From Vagococcus carniphilus (lineage in GTDB: Bacteria > Bacillota > Bacilli > Lactobacillales > Vagococcaceae), in the NCBI RefSeq assembly GCF_014397115.1, contig NZ_CP060720.1, forward strand, positions 326,001 to 390,000: DNA of 64,000 bases, given 5' to 3'. A model generated the notes under the pieces. That model was given only the letters and a program-made list of their open reading frames with translations. It did not search any database and had not been told where the DNA came from. How positions within the stretch are numbered: position 1 is the stretch's first letter; every line of letters starts with the position of its first letter. Of this stretch, positions 16,236-25,456 are shown piece by piece. A program made the translations under genes and the position numbers.

Positions 16236-16589
16236 ATGATAGCTGGTATTGGTGTCGATATTGTTGAACTTAAAAGAATGAAAGAAGTAATTGAAAAAAA
16301 CGAAAAATTTATTGATCGTGTTTTAACGACAGAGGAGAGAAACCTTTTTGACCAGTTAGGAGAAAAACGCCAAGTTGAGTTTTTAGGAGGTCGTTTTGCA
16401 TGCAAAGAGGCTTTTTCTAAAGCATACGGAACGGGTATTGGTAAAGTGAAATTAACAGATGTTGAGGTTCTAAGAGAAGAAAATGGTCGTCCTATAGTAA
16501 CCAAATCTCCATTTGAAGGAAAAGTTCATGTTTCAATTTCTCATACGGAGATTATGGCAATAGCACAAATTATCTTAGAAAATGACTAA
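16236..16589 (+). CDS. acpS: Holo-[acyl-carrier-protein] synthase
   Basis: Transfers 4'-phosphopantetheine from coenzyme A to the serine of acyl carrier protein; its substrate AcpP is encoded at 52909-53148. The 117-residue protein shows both family signatures: 'GIGVDIVELKR' near residue 4 with the metal-binding Asp, and 'RFACKEAFSKA' near 53 with the metal-binding Glu. ATG 16236 follows AAAGGAG. In enterococci I recall alanine racemase (alr) following acpS; here the next gene is an unrelated minus-strand one, so alr is not at this locus. Confidence 0.95.
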   Translation: MIAGIGVDIVELKRMKEVIEKNEKFIDRVLTTEERNLFDQLGEKRQVEFLGGRFACKEAFSKAYGTGIGKVKLTDVEVLREENGRPIVTKSPFEGKVHVSISHTEIMAIAQIILEND

Positions 16590-16607
16590 AGTGAAAGTTT
16601 GAATCAT

Positions 16608-16646
16608 CAAAAAAAAGAGACTAGCCAATTAGCCAGTCTCTTAAAA
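16608..16646. terminator. Bidirectional terminator between acpS and the convergent gene
   Basis: AAGAGACT pairs with AGTCTCTT, extended inwards by GCC/GGC past one mismatch. The minus strand shows eight T after the stem, the + strand fewer. Confidence 0.7.
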
Positions 16647-16651
16647 AGTTT

Positions 16652-17032
16652 TTATTTTAAGTTAGGATTATTCCTAATAATTGAAATTTTTTTAATATTT
16701 TTTGCTGAAATCATTCGAACTTGGTTATCTTTTTGAAGTTTAATCACTAAAGAATCTGGGTTTGTCGCATGTTGATAAATGCGTCCCACCAATGTTTCAA
16801 AACGATTAGCAGCTTTTTCTTGTAAATCATCTCTATATTGAATTACAACAATACTTTTTTGTGTAATTGCTTGATTGATTTGTTGTAGGATTCGGTTTGA
16901 TTGCTTTTCTTTTTCTGATTCTTCATCAATAAAAGAAGCAAAAAAACGTTGAGAAGAGCGAGAAATAAAACGTGTGAATTTCTTAACACTATTTTCAGAT
17001 TCGGAATCTACAGACCTATTACTACTAACCAT
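16652..17032 (-). CDS. Uncharacterised small protein, possible YolD-like barrel
   Basis: A 126-residue cytoplasmic protein of unknown function. The first 60 residues are charged and helical; the rest ('SIVVIQYRDDLQEKAANRFETLVGRIY' then 'VRMISAKNIKKISII') alternates strands as in a small beta-barrel. That pattern reminds me of YolD-like proteins, but I cannot assign it. ATG at 17030-17032 follows GGGAGGCG. It is a single-gene unit on the minus strand between acpS and the patatin gene. Confidence 0.7.
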   Translation of the reverse strand: MVSSNRSVDSESENSVKKFTRFISRSSQRFFASFIDEESEKEKQSNRILQQINQAITQKSIVVIQYRDDLQEKAANRFETLVGRIYQHATNPDSLVIKLQKDNQVRMISAKNIKKISIIRNNPNLK

Positions 17033-17148
17033 TGTTTCGCCTCCCTATGTTTCCTATTACTCATTATACGAATGGGGATAAGCTTAGTCAAATAAATAAT
17101 AATAATATTTGTTTAAAGTTCTAATATTAACCAAAAGGAGTTGATTAT

Positions 17149-18849
17149 TTGTTAAAAGAAATTTACCCTTCACATTTAAAAATGATATCTTTTGAAGGAG
17201 CAAAAGAATGGATACCGTTTTTCGGGTCAAATTCTCAAGCGCTAAAGGAACTCAGTGCCAATATGGTTCAATTAAAAGATACAGATGCTTTTTTTGGTTG
17301 GTATGAAAAGAACCAACTATTGTTTATTGTAGGTGTTACTTTTTATAAAGATGAAGTTCATGTAAATAACTTACTAAAAATGAGTAAAACGGTTAGAAAT
17401 AAAGAGTATTATAATGGTTTAGTGGCCATTGCTAAAAGAAGATTTTTAAAAAAAATGGTATTGAAGTTAGCTAAACAACCTCTTCTAAAAGCTCAAGAAC
17501 TTCACAAACTAGGTTTTAGTTATCAAGACGGAAGTGGATATGAATTAGAGATGTCCTATAATACCGGATTAGTTCTTGGTGGTGGAGGGGCTAAAGGAGC
17601 TTACCAAATAGGCGTATGGCACTGTTTAGAAGAACTTTCCATTGATTATACTATGATGAGTGGAACCTCTGTTGGAGCGTTAAATGGAGGGCTTATATTA
17701 CAAGGTGAGTTGGAAGTAGCAGAAGAGATGTGGCAGTCTATTGCAACAGAAAAAATCCTTTCTTTACCTTTTGAAACATCAGATGAGTATACAATAAAGG
17801 AATTAATCAATAAACTTCAACTTTTGACTAAAACAGCTGTTCAATCTAAAGGCGTTAGCACAGAACCTTTATTAAATTTGATCAAAGAGTTGATGGATCC
17901 AGAAAAAATATTTAATAAGGAAAAAGAATTTTTTATTGCGACAACAGAAACACCGAGAATGGAAGAAAAGGTTGTTTCTTTAAAAGATATGACAGAAGAG
18001 ACACTACCTCAGTGGCTACTTGCATCGTCTTCTTTTTTCCCAGCTATGGCAGCTTGCCAAATTGATGGTACTTATTATGTTGATGGTGGTTACAGAAATA
18101 ATGTTCCACGAGACGTATTACTAAATCGCGGTGCGACAGAACTTTTAGTGATTGATGTCAATGGCCCAGGCATAACGAAACCTTACCATTTAGAAAATGG
18201 TGTAACAGAACTTATTTTTAGTAGTTCTTGGGGATTAGGAAATGTGTTATTATTTGATGGGAAGCGTTCTACTTGGAATATGAGATTAGGTTATTTAGAA
18301 GCAAAAAAACTATTAGGTGATTACAGTGGCCAAAGTTATACGTTTCCAAATAAAAATTTCAAAAAAGAATGCTTAGTATTAAGTCGTGAGTTTTTCTACT
18401 TTTTAAAGTTAATACCCAAATTTAATAATTGGTATAAGAAAAAAACAACTTTAAAAGAATGGGAATGGCTCCAAAAAAATCAAATTATACCAGAGTTTAT
18501 CAGTTTAATATTATTAGAATCATTAGCTAAAAAATTAATGATTGATCCAACTCTTCTTTATACACTGGATGAGCTATCTCAGTTAGTTGTAAAAAAATTT
18601 CATGAAAAAGAAGAACTCGTTGGTGATGAGTTAAACCAGGCAATGATGTACTCCTTAGGTGAATGGTTGACGAAGTATGCGCAACAGAAATCTCCTATCT
18701 CGGAGTTTCAACAAATCGCTTCTTATTACCATTATTTTGGAGATGAAGCAGAAAGTCACCGAGATAGTTATGACTTATTATTGGATGTTTCTTGGAAAAT
18801 TGGTTTAGAGGCACTGTTTTTAATGTTTTTAGAAAAGAGGAATAAATAA
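17149..18849 (+). CDS. Patatin-like phospholipase with extra N-terminal domain
   Basis: Likely Ser-Asp lipid acyl hydrolase acting on membrane or storage lipids. Of 566 residues, the patatin domain spans about 138-340, with oxyanion loop 'GGGGAKGAYQ' near 143, nucleophile Ser in 'GTSVG' near 173 and catalytic Asp in 'DGGYRNNVP' near 310. Before it lie about 137 residues with a GNAT-like look ('FFGWYEKNQLLFIVGVTFY', 'LHKLGFSYQDG'), and after it about 220 helical residues of unknown role. TTG 17149 follows AAAAGGAG at 8 bases. The next gene starts one base after the stop. The lipase domain is secure; the GNAT resemblance is a guess from pattern. Confidence 0.85.
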   Translation: MLKEIYPSHLKMISFEGAKEWIPFFGSNSQALKELSANMVQLKDTDAFFGWYEKNQLLFIVGVTFYKDEVHVNNLLKMSKTVRNKEYYNGLVAIAKRRFLKKMVLKLAKQPLLKAQELHKLGFSYQDGSGYELEMSYNTGLVLGGGGAKGAYQIGVWHCLEELSIDYTMMSGTSVGALNGGLILQGELEVAEEMWQSIATEKILSLPFETSDEYTIKELINKLQLLTKTAVQSKGVSTEPLLNLIKELMDPEKIFNKEKEFFIATTETPRMEEKVVSLKDMTEETLPQWLLASSSFFPAMAACQIDGTYYVDGGYRNNVPRDVLLNRGATELLVIDVNGPGITKPYHLENGVTELIFSSSWGLGNVLLFDGKRSTWNMRLGYLEAKKLLGDYSGQSYTFPNKNFKKECLVLSREFFYFLKLIPKFNNWYKKKTTLKEWEWLQKNQIIPEFISLILLESLAKKLMIDPTLLYTLDELSQLVVKKFHEKEELVGDELNQAMMYSLGEWLTKYAQQKSPISEFQQIASYYHYFGDEAESHRDSYDLLLDVSWKIGLEALFLMFLEKRNK

Positions 18850-18850
18850 A

Positions 18851-19069
18851 ATGGCACAAGAATTTTCTTATGAAATTGTAGAAGAAATTGTCGTCCTTTC
18901 AGAGAACCCAAAAGGATGGAGAAAAGAACTTAATTTAGTGAGTTGGAATGGGCGTCCACCAAAATTTGATTTAAGAGATTGGGCTCCAGATCATGAAAAA
19001 ATGGGTAAAGGTGTTACTTTATCAAACGAAGAATTCAATGCTTTAAAAGAATCATTAAGTAAAATGTAG
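18851..19069 (+). CDS. YdbC/PC4-like single-stranded nucleic-acid-binding protein
   Basis: A 72-residue protein matching the bacterial PC4 (p15) coactivator-like family known from Lactococcus YdbC: a strand-rich core ('YEIVEEIVVLSENPKGWRKELNLVSWNGRPPKFDLRDW') and a short C-terminal helix. Members bind single-stranded DNA as dimers. The start ATG 18851 lies one base after the patatin gene's stop, so the two are co-translated. The yicC-like gene follows 10 bases later. Confidence 0.85.
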   Translation: MAQEFSYEIVEEIVVLSENPKGWRKELNLVSWNGRPPKFDLRDWAPDHEKMGKGVTLSNEEFNALKESLSKM

Positions 19070-19079
19070 GTGATAAAAA

Positions 19080-19964
19080 ATGAAAAGTATGACAGGGTAT
19101 GGTAAAGGTAATTGCTCGAAAGAAAATTACCAAATAGTAGTTGAGATAAAATCAGTCAATCATCGGTTTTTAGATACACAAATCAGAATGCCAAGAGAAT
19201 TTAACTCACTTGAAATGCCAATGAAAAATTGTGCTAAAAAATATTTAAGTCGAGGGCGAGTTGAGTGTTTTGTAACCATTCAAAAAGAGTCTGGTAGTGA
19301 CCAAGATATTGCGATTAATTGGCATTTGATGGATCAATTAATGCTTGAATTAAACGAAGCTAAAGAGAGTCGATATAAAGGAAAGAAATTTTCACCTTCT
19401 AAAATAATGACTGGAGCTATTATGCATCCAGAATTATTTGAAGTTGTAGAAAAAAAAGAGGTAGACGAAGAGTTAGTAACAGATTTGATGGAAACTTTTG
19501 AAGAAGCTATTCAAGCTTTAGAAGAAAGCCGATTAGCAGAAGGAATGGAAATCAAAAAATACTTTGAAACCTATCAGCAAGAAATCAAAGATGCCGTTGT
19601 AATCATTAAAGAGCAGTCAGAGATGATTGAAAAAGATTACCAAGAAAAATTAGAGAAAAAAATGACAGATTTGATTGGTGACAAAGTAGATGAGAATCGT
19701 TTGTTGACAGAAGTAGCTCTTTTAATCGAGCGAGGAGATATTAATGAAGAATTAGACCGGTTAGAGATTCATGTCGGTAAATTAAATCAATTACTCGAAA
19801 AAGATGCTCCTGTTGGAAAAGAAATGGACTTTCTAATTCAAGAAATGAACCGAGAAGTTAACACAATCGGTTCTAAATCAACAACTATCGCCATCAAAGA
19901 ACAGGTTGTTTTCTTAAAAACGGTGGTTGAAAAGATTAGAGAACAGGTTCAAAACATTGAATAA
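19080..19964 (+). CDS. YicC/YloC-family endoribonuclease
   Basis: Cytoplasmic protein of 294 residues opening with the family hallmark 'MKSMTGYGKG' and 'EIKSVNHRFLD', and closing with the conserved 'MDFLIQEMNREVNTIGSKS'. The family has been shown to have endoribonuclease activity that affects small RNA stability in other bacteria; its role in Firmicutes is less clear. In Bacillus yloC also precedes gmk, separated only by a small gene. ATG 19080 follows GTAGGTG. Confidence 0.9.
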   Translation: MKSMTGYGKGNCSKENYQIVVEIKSVNHRFLDTQIRMPREFNSLEMPMKNCAKKYLSRGRVECFVTIQKESGSDQDIAINWHLMDQLMLELNEAKESRYKGKKFSPSKIMTGAIMHPELFEVVEKKEVDEELVTDLMETFEEAIQALEESRLAEGMEIKKYFETYQQEIKDAVVIIKEQSEMIEKDYQEKLEKKMTDLIGDKVDENRLLTEVALLIERGDINEELDRLEIHVGKLNQLLEKDAPVGKEMDFLIQEMNREVNTIGSKSTTIAIKEQVVFLKTVVEKIREQVQNIE

Positions 19965-20065
19965 GTTCCTTTTTCTTTAAATTTTTATGAAATCTACCTT
20001 GCAAAATTTTCTTTCAGAGTGCATTATAGTAAATAAAACTAAAAAGTATGTGAAAGGAAGACAAC

Positions 20066-20680
20066 ATGTCAGAAAGAGGGTTATTAATCGTACTATCCGG
20101 ACCATCAGGTGTTGGTAAGGGTACGGTCAGAAAAGCAATATTTGATAGTGAAGGCAATGAATTTGAATATTCAATCTCAATGACGACTCGTCAAATGAGA
20201 ACTGGAGAGAAAGAAGGTGTGGATTACTTCTTTCGTTCAAGGGAAGAATTTGAAGAGTTGATTCAAACCGGAAAAATGTTAGAATATGCAGAGTACGTTG
20301 GCAATTACTACGGTACCCCTTTGGATTATGTGAATCAGACACTTGATTCAGGTAAGGATGTCTTTTTGGAAATAGAAGTTCAAGGAGCGATGAAAGTAAA
20401 AGAGAAAGTGCCAGATGGTGTTTTTATCTTTTTAACGCCTCCTGATTTTGATGAGTTAAAATCAAGAATTGTGAATCGTGGAACAGATGATATGGCTGTG
20501 ATTGACGAAAGAATGAAAGTGGCTCGCGAAGAAGTTGATATGATGCGTCATTATGATTATGCAGTTGTTAATGATAAAGTAGATTTAGCTGTAGATCGTA
20601 TAAAAAAAATAATTGAGAGCGAACATTACCGAGTAGATCGTGTGATTCATCGCTACGAAAAAATGTTAAAGGAGTTTTAA
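20066..20680 (+). CDS. gmk: Guanylate kinase
   Basis: Phosphorylates GMP to GDP with ATP. The 204 residues carry the P-loop '[10 protein letters not shown]' near 12, the GMP-binding '[19 protein letters not shown]' near 39 and '[13 protein letters not shown]' near 72. ATG 20066 follows AAAGGAAG. rpoZ follows after 3 bases, the usual Firmicute pairing. Confidence 0.96.
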   Translation: MSERGLLIVLSGPSGVGKGTVRKAIFDSEGNEFEYSISMTTRQMRTGEKEGVDYFFRSREEFEELIQTGKMLEYAEYVGNYYGTPLDYVNQTLDSGKDVFLEIEVQGAMKVKEKVPDGVFIFLTPPDFDELKSRIVNRGTDDMAVIDERMKVAREEVDMMRHYDYAVVNDKVDLAVDRIKKIIESEHYRVDRVIHRYEKMLKEF

Positions 20681-20683
20681 ATT

Positions 20684-20992
20684 ATGTTAACACCATCAAT
20701 TGATAAGTTATTAGAACAAGTAGATTCAAAATATTCTTTGGTTATTTTATCAAGTAAACGTGCTCATGAATTAGATTTAGGAGCGCAACCAATGATTGAA
20801 GAAGATAAATTTGTTTCAGTGAAAAATGTTGGTCGTGGTTTAGAAGAAATCGCAAATGGTGATGTAGTGATTGATCCAAACCCAGAATTAAAAAGAGAAT
20901 TATTAAAACGCCAAGAAGAAGAAAGAAAAGCAAACAAACGTCGTGAGCATCAAGAATTAGAAGCTCGCATTCAAATGGATCGCAAAATGTAA
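20684..20992 (+). CDS. rpoZ: RNA polymerase omega subunit
   Basis: Small subunit that helps assemble and stabilise RNA polymerase. The 102-residue protein begins '[30 protein letters not shown]', the conserved omega N-terminal region that contacts beta-prime, and has a charged helical tail from about 67 onward, longer than in E. coli but common in lactic bacteria. The start overlaps the AAGGAG-TTT end of gmk. In many Firmicutes coaBC follows; here a terminator and a cytidine deaminase come first. Confidence 0.93.
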   Translation: MLTPSIDKLLEQVDSKYSLVILSSKRAHELDLGAQPMIEEDKFVSVKNVGRGLEEIANGDVVIDPNPELKRELLKRQEEERKANKRREHQELEARIQMDRKM

Positions 20993-21000
20993 TAATAAAG

Positions 21001-21035
21001 GAGAGTTTGAAACACTTGTTTCACTCTCTTTTTTA
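21001..21035 (+). terminator. Terminator after rpoZ
   Basis: GAGAGTTTGAAACA pairs with TGTTTCACTCTC around CTTG with one bulged position, followed by TTTTTT. Confidence 0.85.
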
Positions 21036-21066
21036 GTAAATGTTAATTAAAGAGGTGATAAAGACA

Positions 21067-21444
21067 ATGTTTGATAAACTAAAAAAAGAAGCAACTCGTG
21101 TCATTAATCCTAAGCAATATTCTGACTATGCAGAAGGTGGTCAAGTTGCAGCTGCTATAGAAACTTCTGATGGCAATATTTATACGGGAATTTGTATCGA
21201 TACAGCTTGCTCTATGGGATTTTGTGCCGAGCATGCAGCGGCGGCAGACATGTTGAAGCACGGAGAGACGCATGTTGTTCGATTAGTTGCAGTAGATACT
21301 AAGGGAGAATTTTTAGCACCTTGTGGTAGATGTCGTGAGTTTTTATCTCAACTAGATGAACGTAATGTGGAGATGGAAATTGCCCTAGGAGAAAATAATA
21401 TTTATACGTTGAAAGACTTATTGCCTTTTGATTGGAAAAAATAA
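21067..21444 (+). CDS. Cytidine deaminase-family protein
   Basis: Zinc-dependent deaminase of 125 residues. The active-site motifs are 'CAEHAAA' near 54 (zinc Cys and proton-shuttle Glu) and 'PCGRC' near 85 (two zinc Cys), the three-Cys arrangement of tetrameric cytidine deaminases and blasticidin-S deaminase. Pyrimidine salvage is the likeliest role. ATG 21067 is chosen because GAGGTGAT lies 7 bases upstream; an in-frame start at 21040 has none. It lies between rpoZ and priA, bounded by terminators on both sides, so it is its own unit and possibly a later insertion into the conserved order. Confidence 0.85.
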   Translation: MFDKLKKEATRVINPKQYSDYAEGGQVAAAIETSDGNIYTGICIDTACSMGFCAEHAAAADMLKHGETHVVRLVAVDTKGEFLAPCGRCREFLSQLDERNVEMEIALGENNIYTLKDLLPFDWKK

Positions 21445-21451
21445 AAATTGG

Positions 21452-21501
21452 AAAAAGAACTCAATTTTAAGCAAATAAAAAGCTGAAAAGGTTCTTTTTT
21501 T
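21452..21501 (+). terminator. Terminator after the cytidine deaminase gene
   Basis: AAAAAGAAC pairs with GTTCTTTTT, with a secondary TTTTAAGC / GCTGAAAA pairing inside, and the outer 3' arm runs into seven T. Confidence 0.6.
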
Positions 21502-21596
21502 GTTGTTCTAATTTGTTAAGAGTTATTTACTAGATTGAAACAGACAAAGAGGCAAAATTTTAGTACAATAAGACAGATGAGAAAGGATGAGATGTG

Positions 21597-24017
21597 ATGC
21601 CATTTATAGCAGATGTGATTGTTGATGTTCCTGCCATGCAGACAGATCAACCTTTTAGTTATGCCATTCCTGAATCGTTAACAGAATTAATAGAAATAGG
21701 TATGCGTGTAGAAGTTCCTTTTGGTAATGGGAATCGTCATATTCAAGGTTTTATAGTTGGTTTAACAGAACTTGATATTATGCCAAATGATTTGAAACCA
21801 ATTATTAATGTCTTGGACTTACATCCTGTTTTAAATGAAGAGCTTTTAGAGTTGGCAGATGAAATGAAAGAAACCACCTATTCGTTTAAAATTACGTGTC
21901 TTCAAACAATGTTACCAAGTGTGATGCGTTCTAGTTATAAAAAGTATGTCACTTTACTAGATAATAATTTACCTGAGAAGATAACGGATGAGTTGTTTTT
22001 AGGTTTAGGTGAAATTGAATGGGACATTGCTAAAGAATCTCCTCATTTCTCAGAACTTTTAGAGTTAAGACGAGATGGAAAAGTAGACATTCGTTATGAA
22101 GTAACAACGAAGAATAAAGTTAAAACTAAACGTGTCATAAAAAAAGCATTAGAAAACTCAGAGTTGTTACTTGAAAAAGAAAAAACAAGAAAAAATGCGA
22201 CACAAAAACATCGTTTACTTGATTTTTTAATGGAAATTGATGAGTCTGAGTTTAGTATCAAAGAATTACTTGAAACACATGATATTACTCGTCCAACTAT
22301 TAATGAAGGGCATAAATCTGGTTGGTTAACGATTGAAGAAAGAGAAGTTTACCGAAATCCTTATGCTCACCACCAGTTTAAGAAAGATACACCATTGAAA
22401 TTAAATGAAGAACAACAGCTTGCTTTAGATAAAATGAAAGTTTCGATGGATCAAGAAAAATCAGATGTCTTTCTTTTAGAAGGTGTAACAGGTAGCGGGA
22501 AAACGGAAGTTTATTTACAAGCAATAGCTCATGTCTTAGAAAAAAATCAGACGGCGATTATGTTAGTACCTGAAATTTCGTTAACACCTCAAACAGTGAC
22601 TCGTTTTAAAAAGCGTTTTGGAGATGATGTAGCTGTTTTACATAGTGGGTTATCTCAAGGGGAAAAATACGATGAATGGCGAAAAATCGAAAGAAAAGAA
22701 GCTAGAGTTGTAGTTGGAGCGAGATCAGCTATTTTTGCACCGCTTGAAAATATTGGTTTAATAGTGATTGATGAAGAACATGAAGGTAGTTATAAACAGG
22801 ATGAAACGCCTCGTTATCATGCAAAGGATTTGGCTATTTGGCGTGGAAAATACCATCATTGTCCTGTTCTTTTAGGAAGTGCAACACCTTCTTTAGAAGC
22901 AAGAGCAAGAGCTCAAAAAAAAGTGTACCAACTATTAACATTAACTGAACGTGCGGTGTCTAAAGCAATGTTGCCACAAATCGATATTATTGATATGAAA
23001 GAAGAGATGAAACAATCTCTGACAACTACTTTTTCTAGCACTCTTCTTGAAAAGTTAAAGAGTGGCATAGCCAAAAAAGAACAGTCTGTTTTAATGTTAA
23101 ATAGACGGGGTTATTCTTCTTTTGTGATGTGTCGCGATTGTGGCTATGTTTTGCCATGTCCTAATTGTGATATCTCTTTAACCCTTCATATGGATACCAA
23201 ACAAATGAAGTGTCATTATTGCGGTCACGAAGAGCGCATTCCATATCGTTGTCCAGTTTGTGACGGTGACAAGATTCGTTATTATGGAACAGGGACACAA
23301 AAAGTTGAGGAAGAATTAAAAGAATTGCTTCCAGAAGCAAGAGTGATTCGAATGGATGTCGATACAACTCGTAGAAAAGGAAGTCATGAAAAATTATTAG
23401 CTCAATTTGGTAATCAAGAGGCAGATATCTTACTCGGTACTCAAATGATTGCTAAAGGATTGGATTTTCCAAATGTTACGCTAGTGGGCGTTTTAAATGC
23501 TGATACAGCTTTAAACTTGCCTGATTTTAGATCAAGTGAAAAAACATTTCAGTTATTAACCCAGGTAAGTGGGCGAGCAGGGCGTGGCGAAAAAGCTGGT
23601 GAGGTGATTATTCAAACCTTTAACCCTGAACATTATGCAATTGAGTTAGCTAAAGCACAAGATTATGAAGCTTTCTACCAACAAGAAATGAGATTACGCC
23701 ATCAAGGGAACTATCCTCCTTTTTATTTTACTGCTCAGTTAGTCGTGAGTCATGAAGAAGAACATCTAGCTGCTAAGAAAATGTATGAAATTGTTGCTTT
23801 TTTAAAGAAATATTTATCAGAAGGTGCTATTCTTTTAGGACCAACGCCAAAATCTGTAGCTAGAATTAATAAACGTTATTATTACCAAACAGTTATTAAA
23901 TATAAAAATGAACCTAATTTGTCAAATGGCTTGAAAATCATTTTAGAAGAATCTCAAAAAGAAATACGAAACGGTCTTCGAATTACGATTGATATGGAGC
24001 CACAGCATTTTATTTAG
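21597..24017 (+). CDS. priA: Primosomal protein N' (replication restart helicase)
   Basis: Recognises stalled forks and reloads the replicative helicase. The 806-residue protein has the N-terminal 3'-end-binding domain, then a DEAH-type helicase with 'GVTGSGKTEVY' near 297 and 'DEEHEGSYKQ' near 391, and an embedded zinc domain with eight Cys between about 511 and 558 ('CRDCGYVLPCPNC', 'CHYCGH', 'CPVCDG'). ATG 21597 is preferred over the GTG at 21594 on spacing from AAAGGA. It opens the run priA-def-fmt-rsmB-prpC-pknB, each gene touching or overlapping the next. Confidence 0.95.
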   Translation: MPFIADVIVDVPAMQTDQPFSYAIPESLTELIEIGMRVEVPFGNGNRHIQGFIVGLTELDIMPNDLKPIINVLDLHPVLNEELLELADEMKETTYSFKITCLQTMLPSVMRSSYKKYVTLLDNNLPEKITDELFLGLGEIEWDIAKESPHFSELLELRRDGKVDIRYEVTTKNKVKTKRVIKKALENSELLLEKEKTRKNATQKHRLLDFLMEIDESEFSIKELLETHDITRPTINEGHKSGWLTIEEREVYRNPYAHHQFKKDTPLKLNEEQQLALDKMKVSMDQEKSDVFLLEGVTGSGKTEVYLQAIAHVLEKNQTAIMLVPEISLTPQTVTRFKKRFGDDVAVLHSGLSQGEKYDEWRKIERKEARVVVGARSAIFAPLENIGLIVIDEEHEGSYKQDETPRYHAKDLAIWRGKYHHCPVLLGSATPSLEARARAQKKVYQLLTLTERAVSKAMLPQIDIIDMKEEMKQSLTTTFSSTLLEKLKSGIAKKEQSVLMLNRRGYSSFVMCRDCGYVLPCPNCDISLTLHMDTKQMKCHYCGHEERIPYRCPVCDGDKIRYYGTGTQKVEEELKELLPEARVIRMDVDTTRRKGSHEKLLAQFGNQEADILLGTQMIAKGLDFPNVTLVGVLNADTALNLPDFRSSEKTFQLLTQVSGRAGRGEKAGEVIIQTFNPEHYAIELAKAQDYEAFYQQEMRLRHQGNYPPFYFTAQLVVSHEEEHLAAKKMYEIVAFLKKYLSEGAILLGPTPKSVARINKRYYYQTVIKYKNEPNLSNGLKIILEESQKEIRNGLRITIDMEPQHFI

Positions 24018-24030
24018 AAAGGACAAAAAT

Positions 24031-24522
24031 GTGAAAAAAATAGTATTATATCCCAATAAAGTTTTAACAACACCAACTAAAAAGGTGACACATATTGATG
24101 ATGAAATCATTGATTTATTAGATGATATGTATCAAGTGATTAAAGCAAAAGATGCTATCGGTTTAGCAGCTAATCAAGTGGGTGTTTCAAAAAGTGTTAT
24201 TGTCATTGAATTAGATGAGGAAACAGGTCTATTTGAAATGATCAATCCAGAAATTATTGCTTCATCAGGTAAATCAATTGATGTGGAAGGTTGTTTAAGT
24301 TTTCCAGACGTATATGGAACAGTTGAAAGATATGAAGAAGTGACTGTGCGTTATGTTGATAGAGAAGGTTATGAAATGGAAGTTGATGCAACAGGTTATC
24401 TAGCAAGAGCCTTCCAACATGAGATGGAGCATTTAAGAGGAGAATTGTTTACAGATAGCATTATTGAAACAATCGAACCAGATAATTTAGTAGCGTATAT
24501 GGAGGAACATGGTTATGACTAA
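24031..24522 (+). CDS. def: Peptide deformylase
   Basis: Removes the formyl group from the N-terminal methionine of new proteins, undoing what Fmt adds. The 163-residue enzyme shows the three metal-site motifs: 'GLAANQVG' near 48, 'EGCLSFP' near 88 and 'QHEMEHLRG' near 128 (HEXXH). In the first motif Asn replaces the usual Pro/Gln pattern of GIGLAAPQ, a variant I have seen in Gram-positive forms. GTG 24031 follows AAAGGA at 7 bases; an earlier in-frame ATG lies inside priA and has no ribosome site. Its end overlaps fmt. Confidence 0.93.
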   Translation: MKKIVLYPNKVLTTPTKKVTHIDDEIIDLLDDMYQVIKAKDAIGLAANQVGVSKSVIVIELDEETGLFEMINPEIIASSGKSIDVEGCLSFPDVYGTVERYEEVTVRYVDREGYEMEVDATGYLARAFQHEMEHLRGELFTDSIIETIEPDNLVAYMEEHGYD

Positions 24523-25456
24523 AATAATATTTATGGGGACACCAGGCTTTTCAGTACCAATTTTAGATGGATTAGTAGAAGCAGGTTATGAGGTATTACG
24601 TGTAGTAACACAACCAGACCGCCCAGTTGGACGAAAAAAAATTCTAACACCGCCTCCTGTAAAAGAAGCAGCGTTAAAACACAATATTAAAGTGTTACAA
24701 CCAGAAAAAATAAGTGGTTCAGCTGAGATGGATGAAATTATGACATTAGGAGCAGATTTAATTGTCACAGCAGCATTTGGTCAATTTTTACCAGAAAGCT
24801 TATTGGAGAGCCCACGTTTAGGAGCTATTAACGTACACGCTTCTTTACTGCCTAAGTATCGAGGTGGAGCACCTGTTCATTACTCCATTATTAATGGAGA
24901 TGACAAAACAGGTGTTACTATCATGCGTATGATTAAAAAAATGGACGCAGGAGCTATTTTAACTCAAGAATCATTACCGATTGAGAAAACAGATGATGTA
25001 GGTAGCATGTTTGAAAAATTAAGCTTACTAGGTAAAAAAATGTTACTTGAAATGTTACCAGACTTTTTAGAAGGTAAAATAAAAGATACACCTCAAGAAG
25101 AATCTCAAGTAACTTATTCACCTAATATTACTCGTGAAGAAGAGCAAATAGATTGGCAAAAGACAAGTAGACTTGTCGACTCTCAAGTAAGAGGTATGCG
25201 CCCGTGGCCAGTAGCTTACACGATGTATCAAGATAGTCGTGTTAAAATCTGGGATACTATGGTTTTAGAAGAAACAACAACTGAAAAACCTGGAACGATT
25301 ATCCAAATTAATAAAAAGAATTTTTGGGTAGCTTGTGGTGAAGGTACGGTGTTACAAATCAATGATTTACAACCAGCAGGAAAAGGCCGCCTAAAAGCAG
25401 TTGAGTACTTAAATGGTGTAGGTCGTGAAATGGAAGTAGGCAATCATTTTGAATAA
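24515..25456 (+). CDS. fmt: Methionyl-tRNA formyltransferase
   Basis: Formylates initiator Met-tRNA. The 313 residues show 'IIFMGTPGFSVPIL' at the N-terminus, the folate-binding catalytic stretch 'NVHASLLPKYRGGAPVHYSI' near 108 with the essential His, and the C-terminal OB-fold. ATG 24515 is chosen because GGAGGA lies 8 bases upstream; the ATG at 24509 is too close. It overlaps the end of def by 8 bases and its own end overlaps rsmB by 8 bases, so the three are translationally coupled. Confidence 0.95.
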   Translation: MTKIIFMGTPGFSVPILDGLVEAGYEVLRVVTQPDRPVGRKKILTPPPVKEAALKHNIKVLQPEKISGSAEMDEIMTLGADLIVTAAFGQFLPESLLESPRLGAINVHASLLPKYRGGAPVHYSIINGDDKTGVTIMRMIKKMDAGAILTQESLPIEKTDDVGSMFEKLSLLGKKMLLEMLPDFLEGKIKDTPQEESQVTYSPNITREEEQIDWQKTSRLVDSQVRGMRPWPVAYTMYQDSRVKIWDTMVLEETTTEKPGTIIQINKKNFWVACGEGTVLQINDLQPAGKGRLKAVEYLNGVGREMEVGNHFE

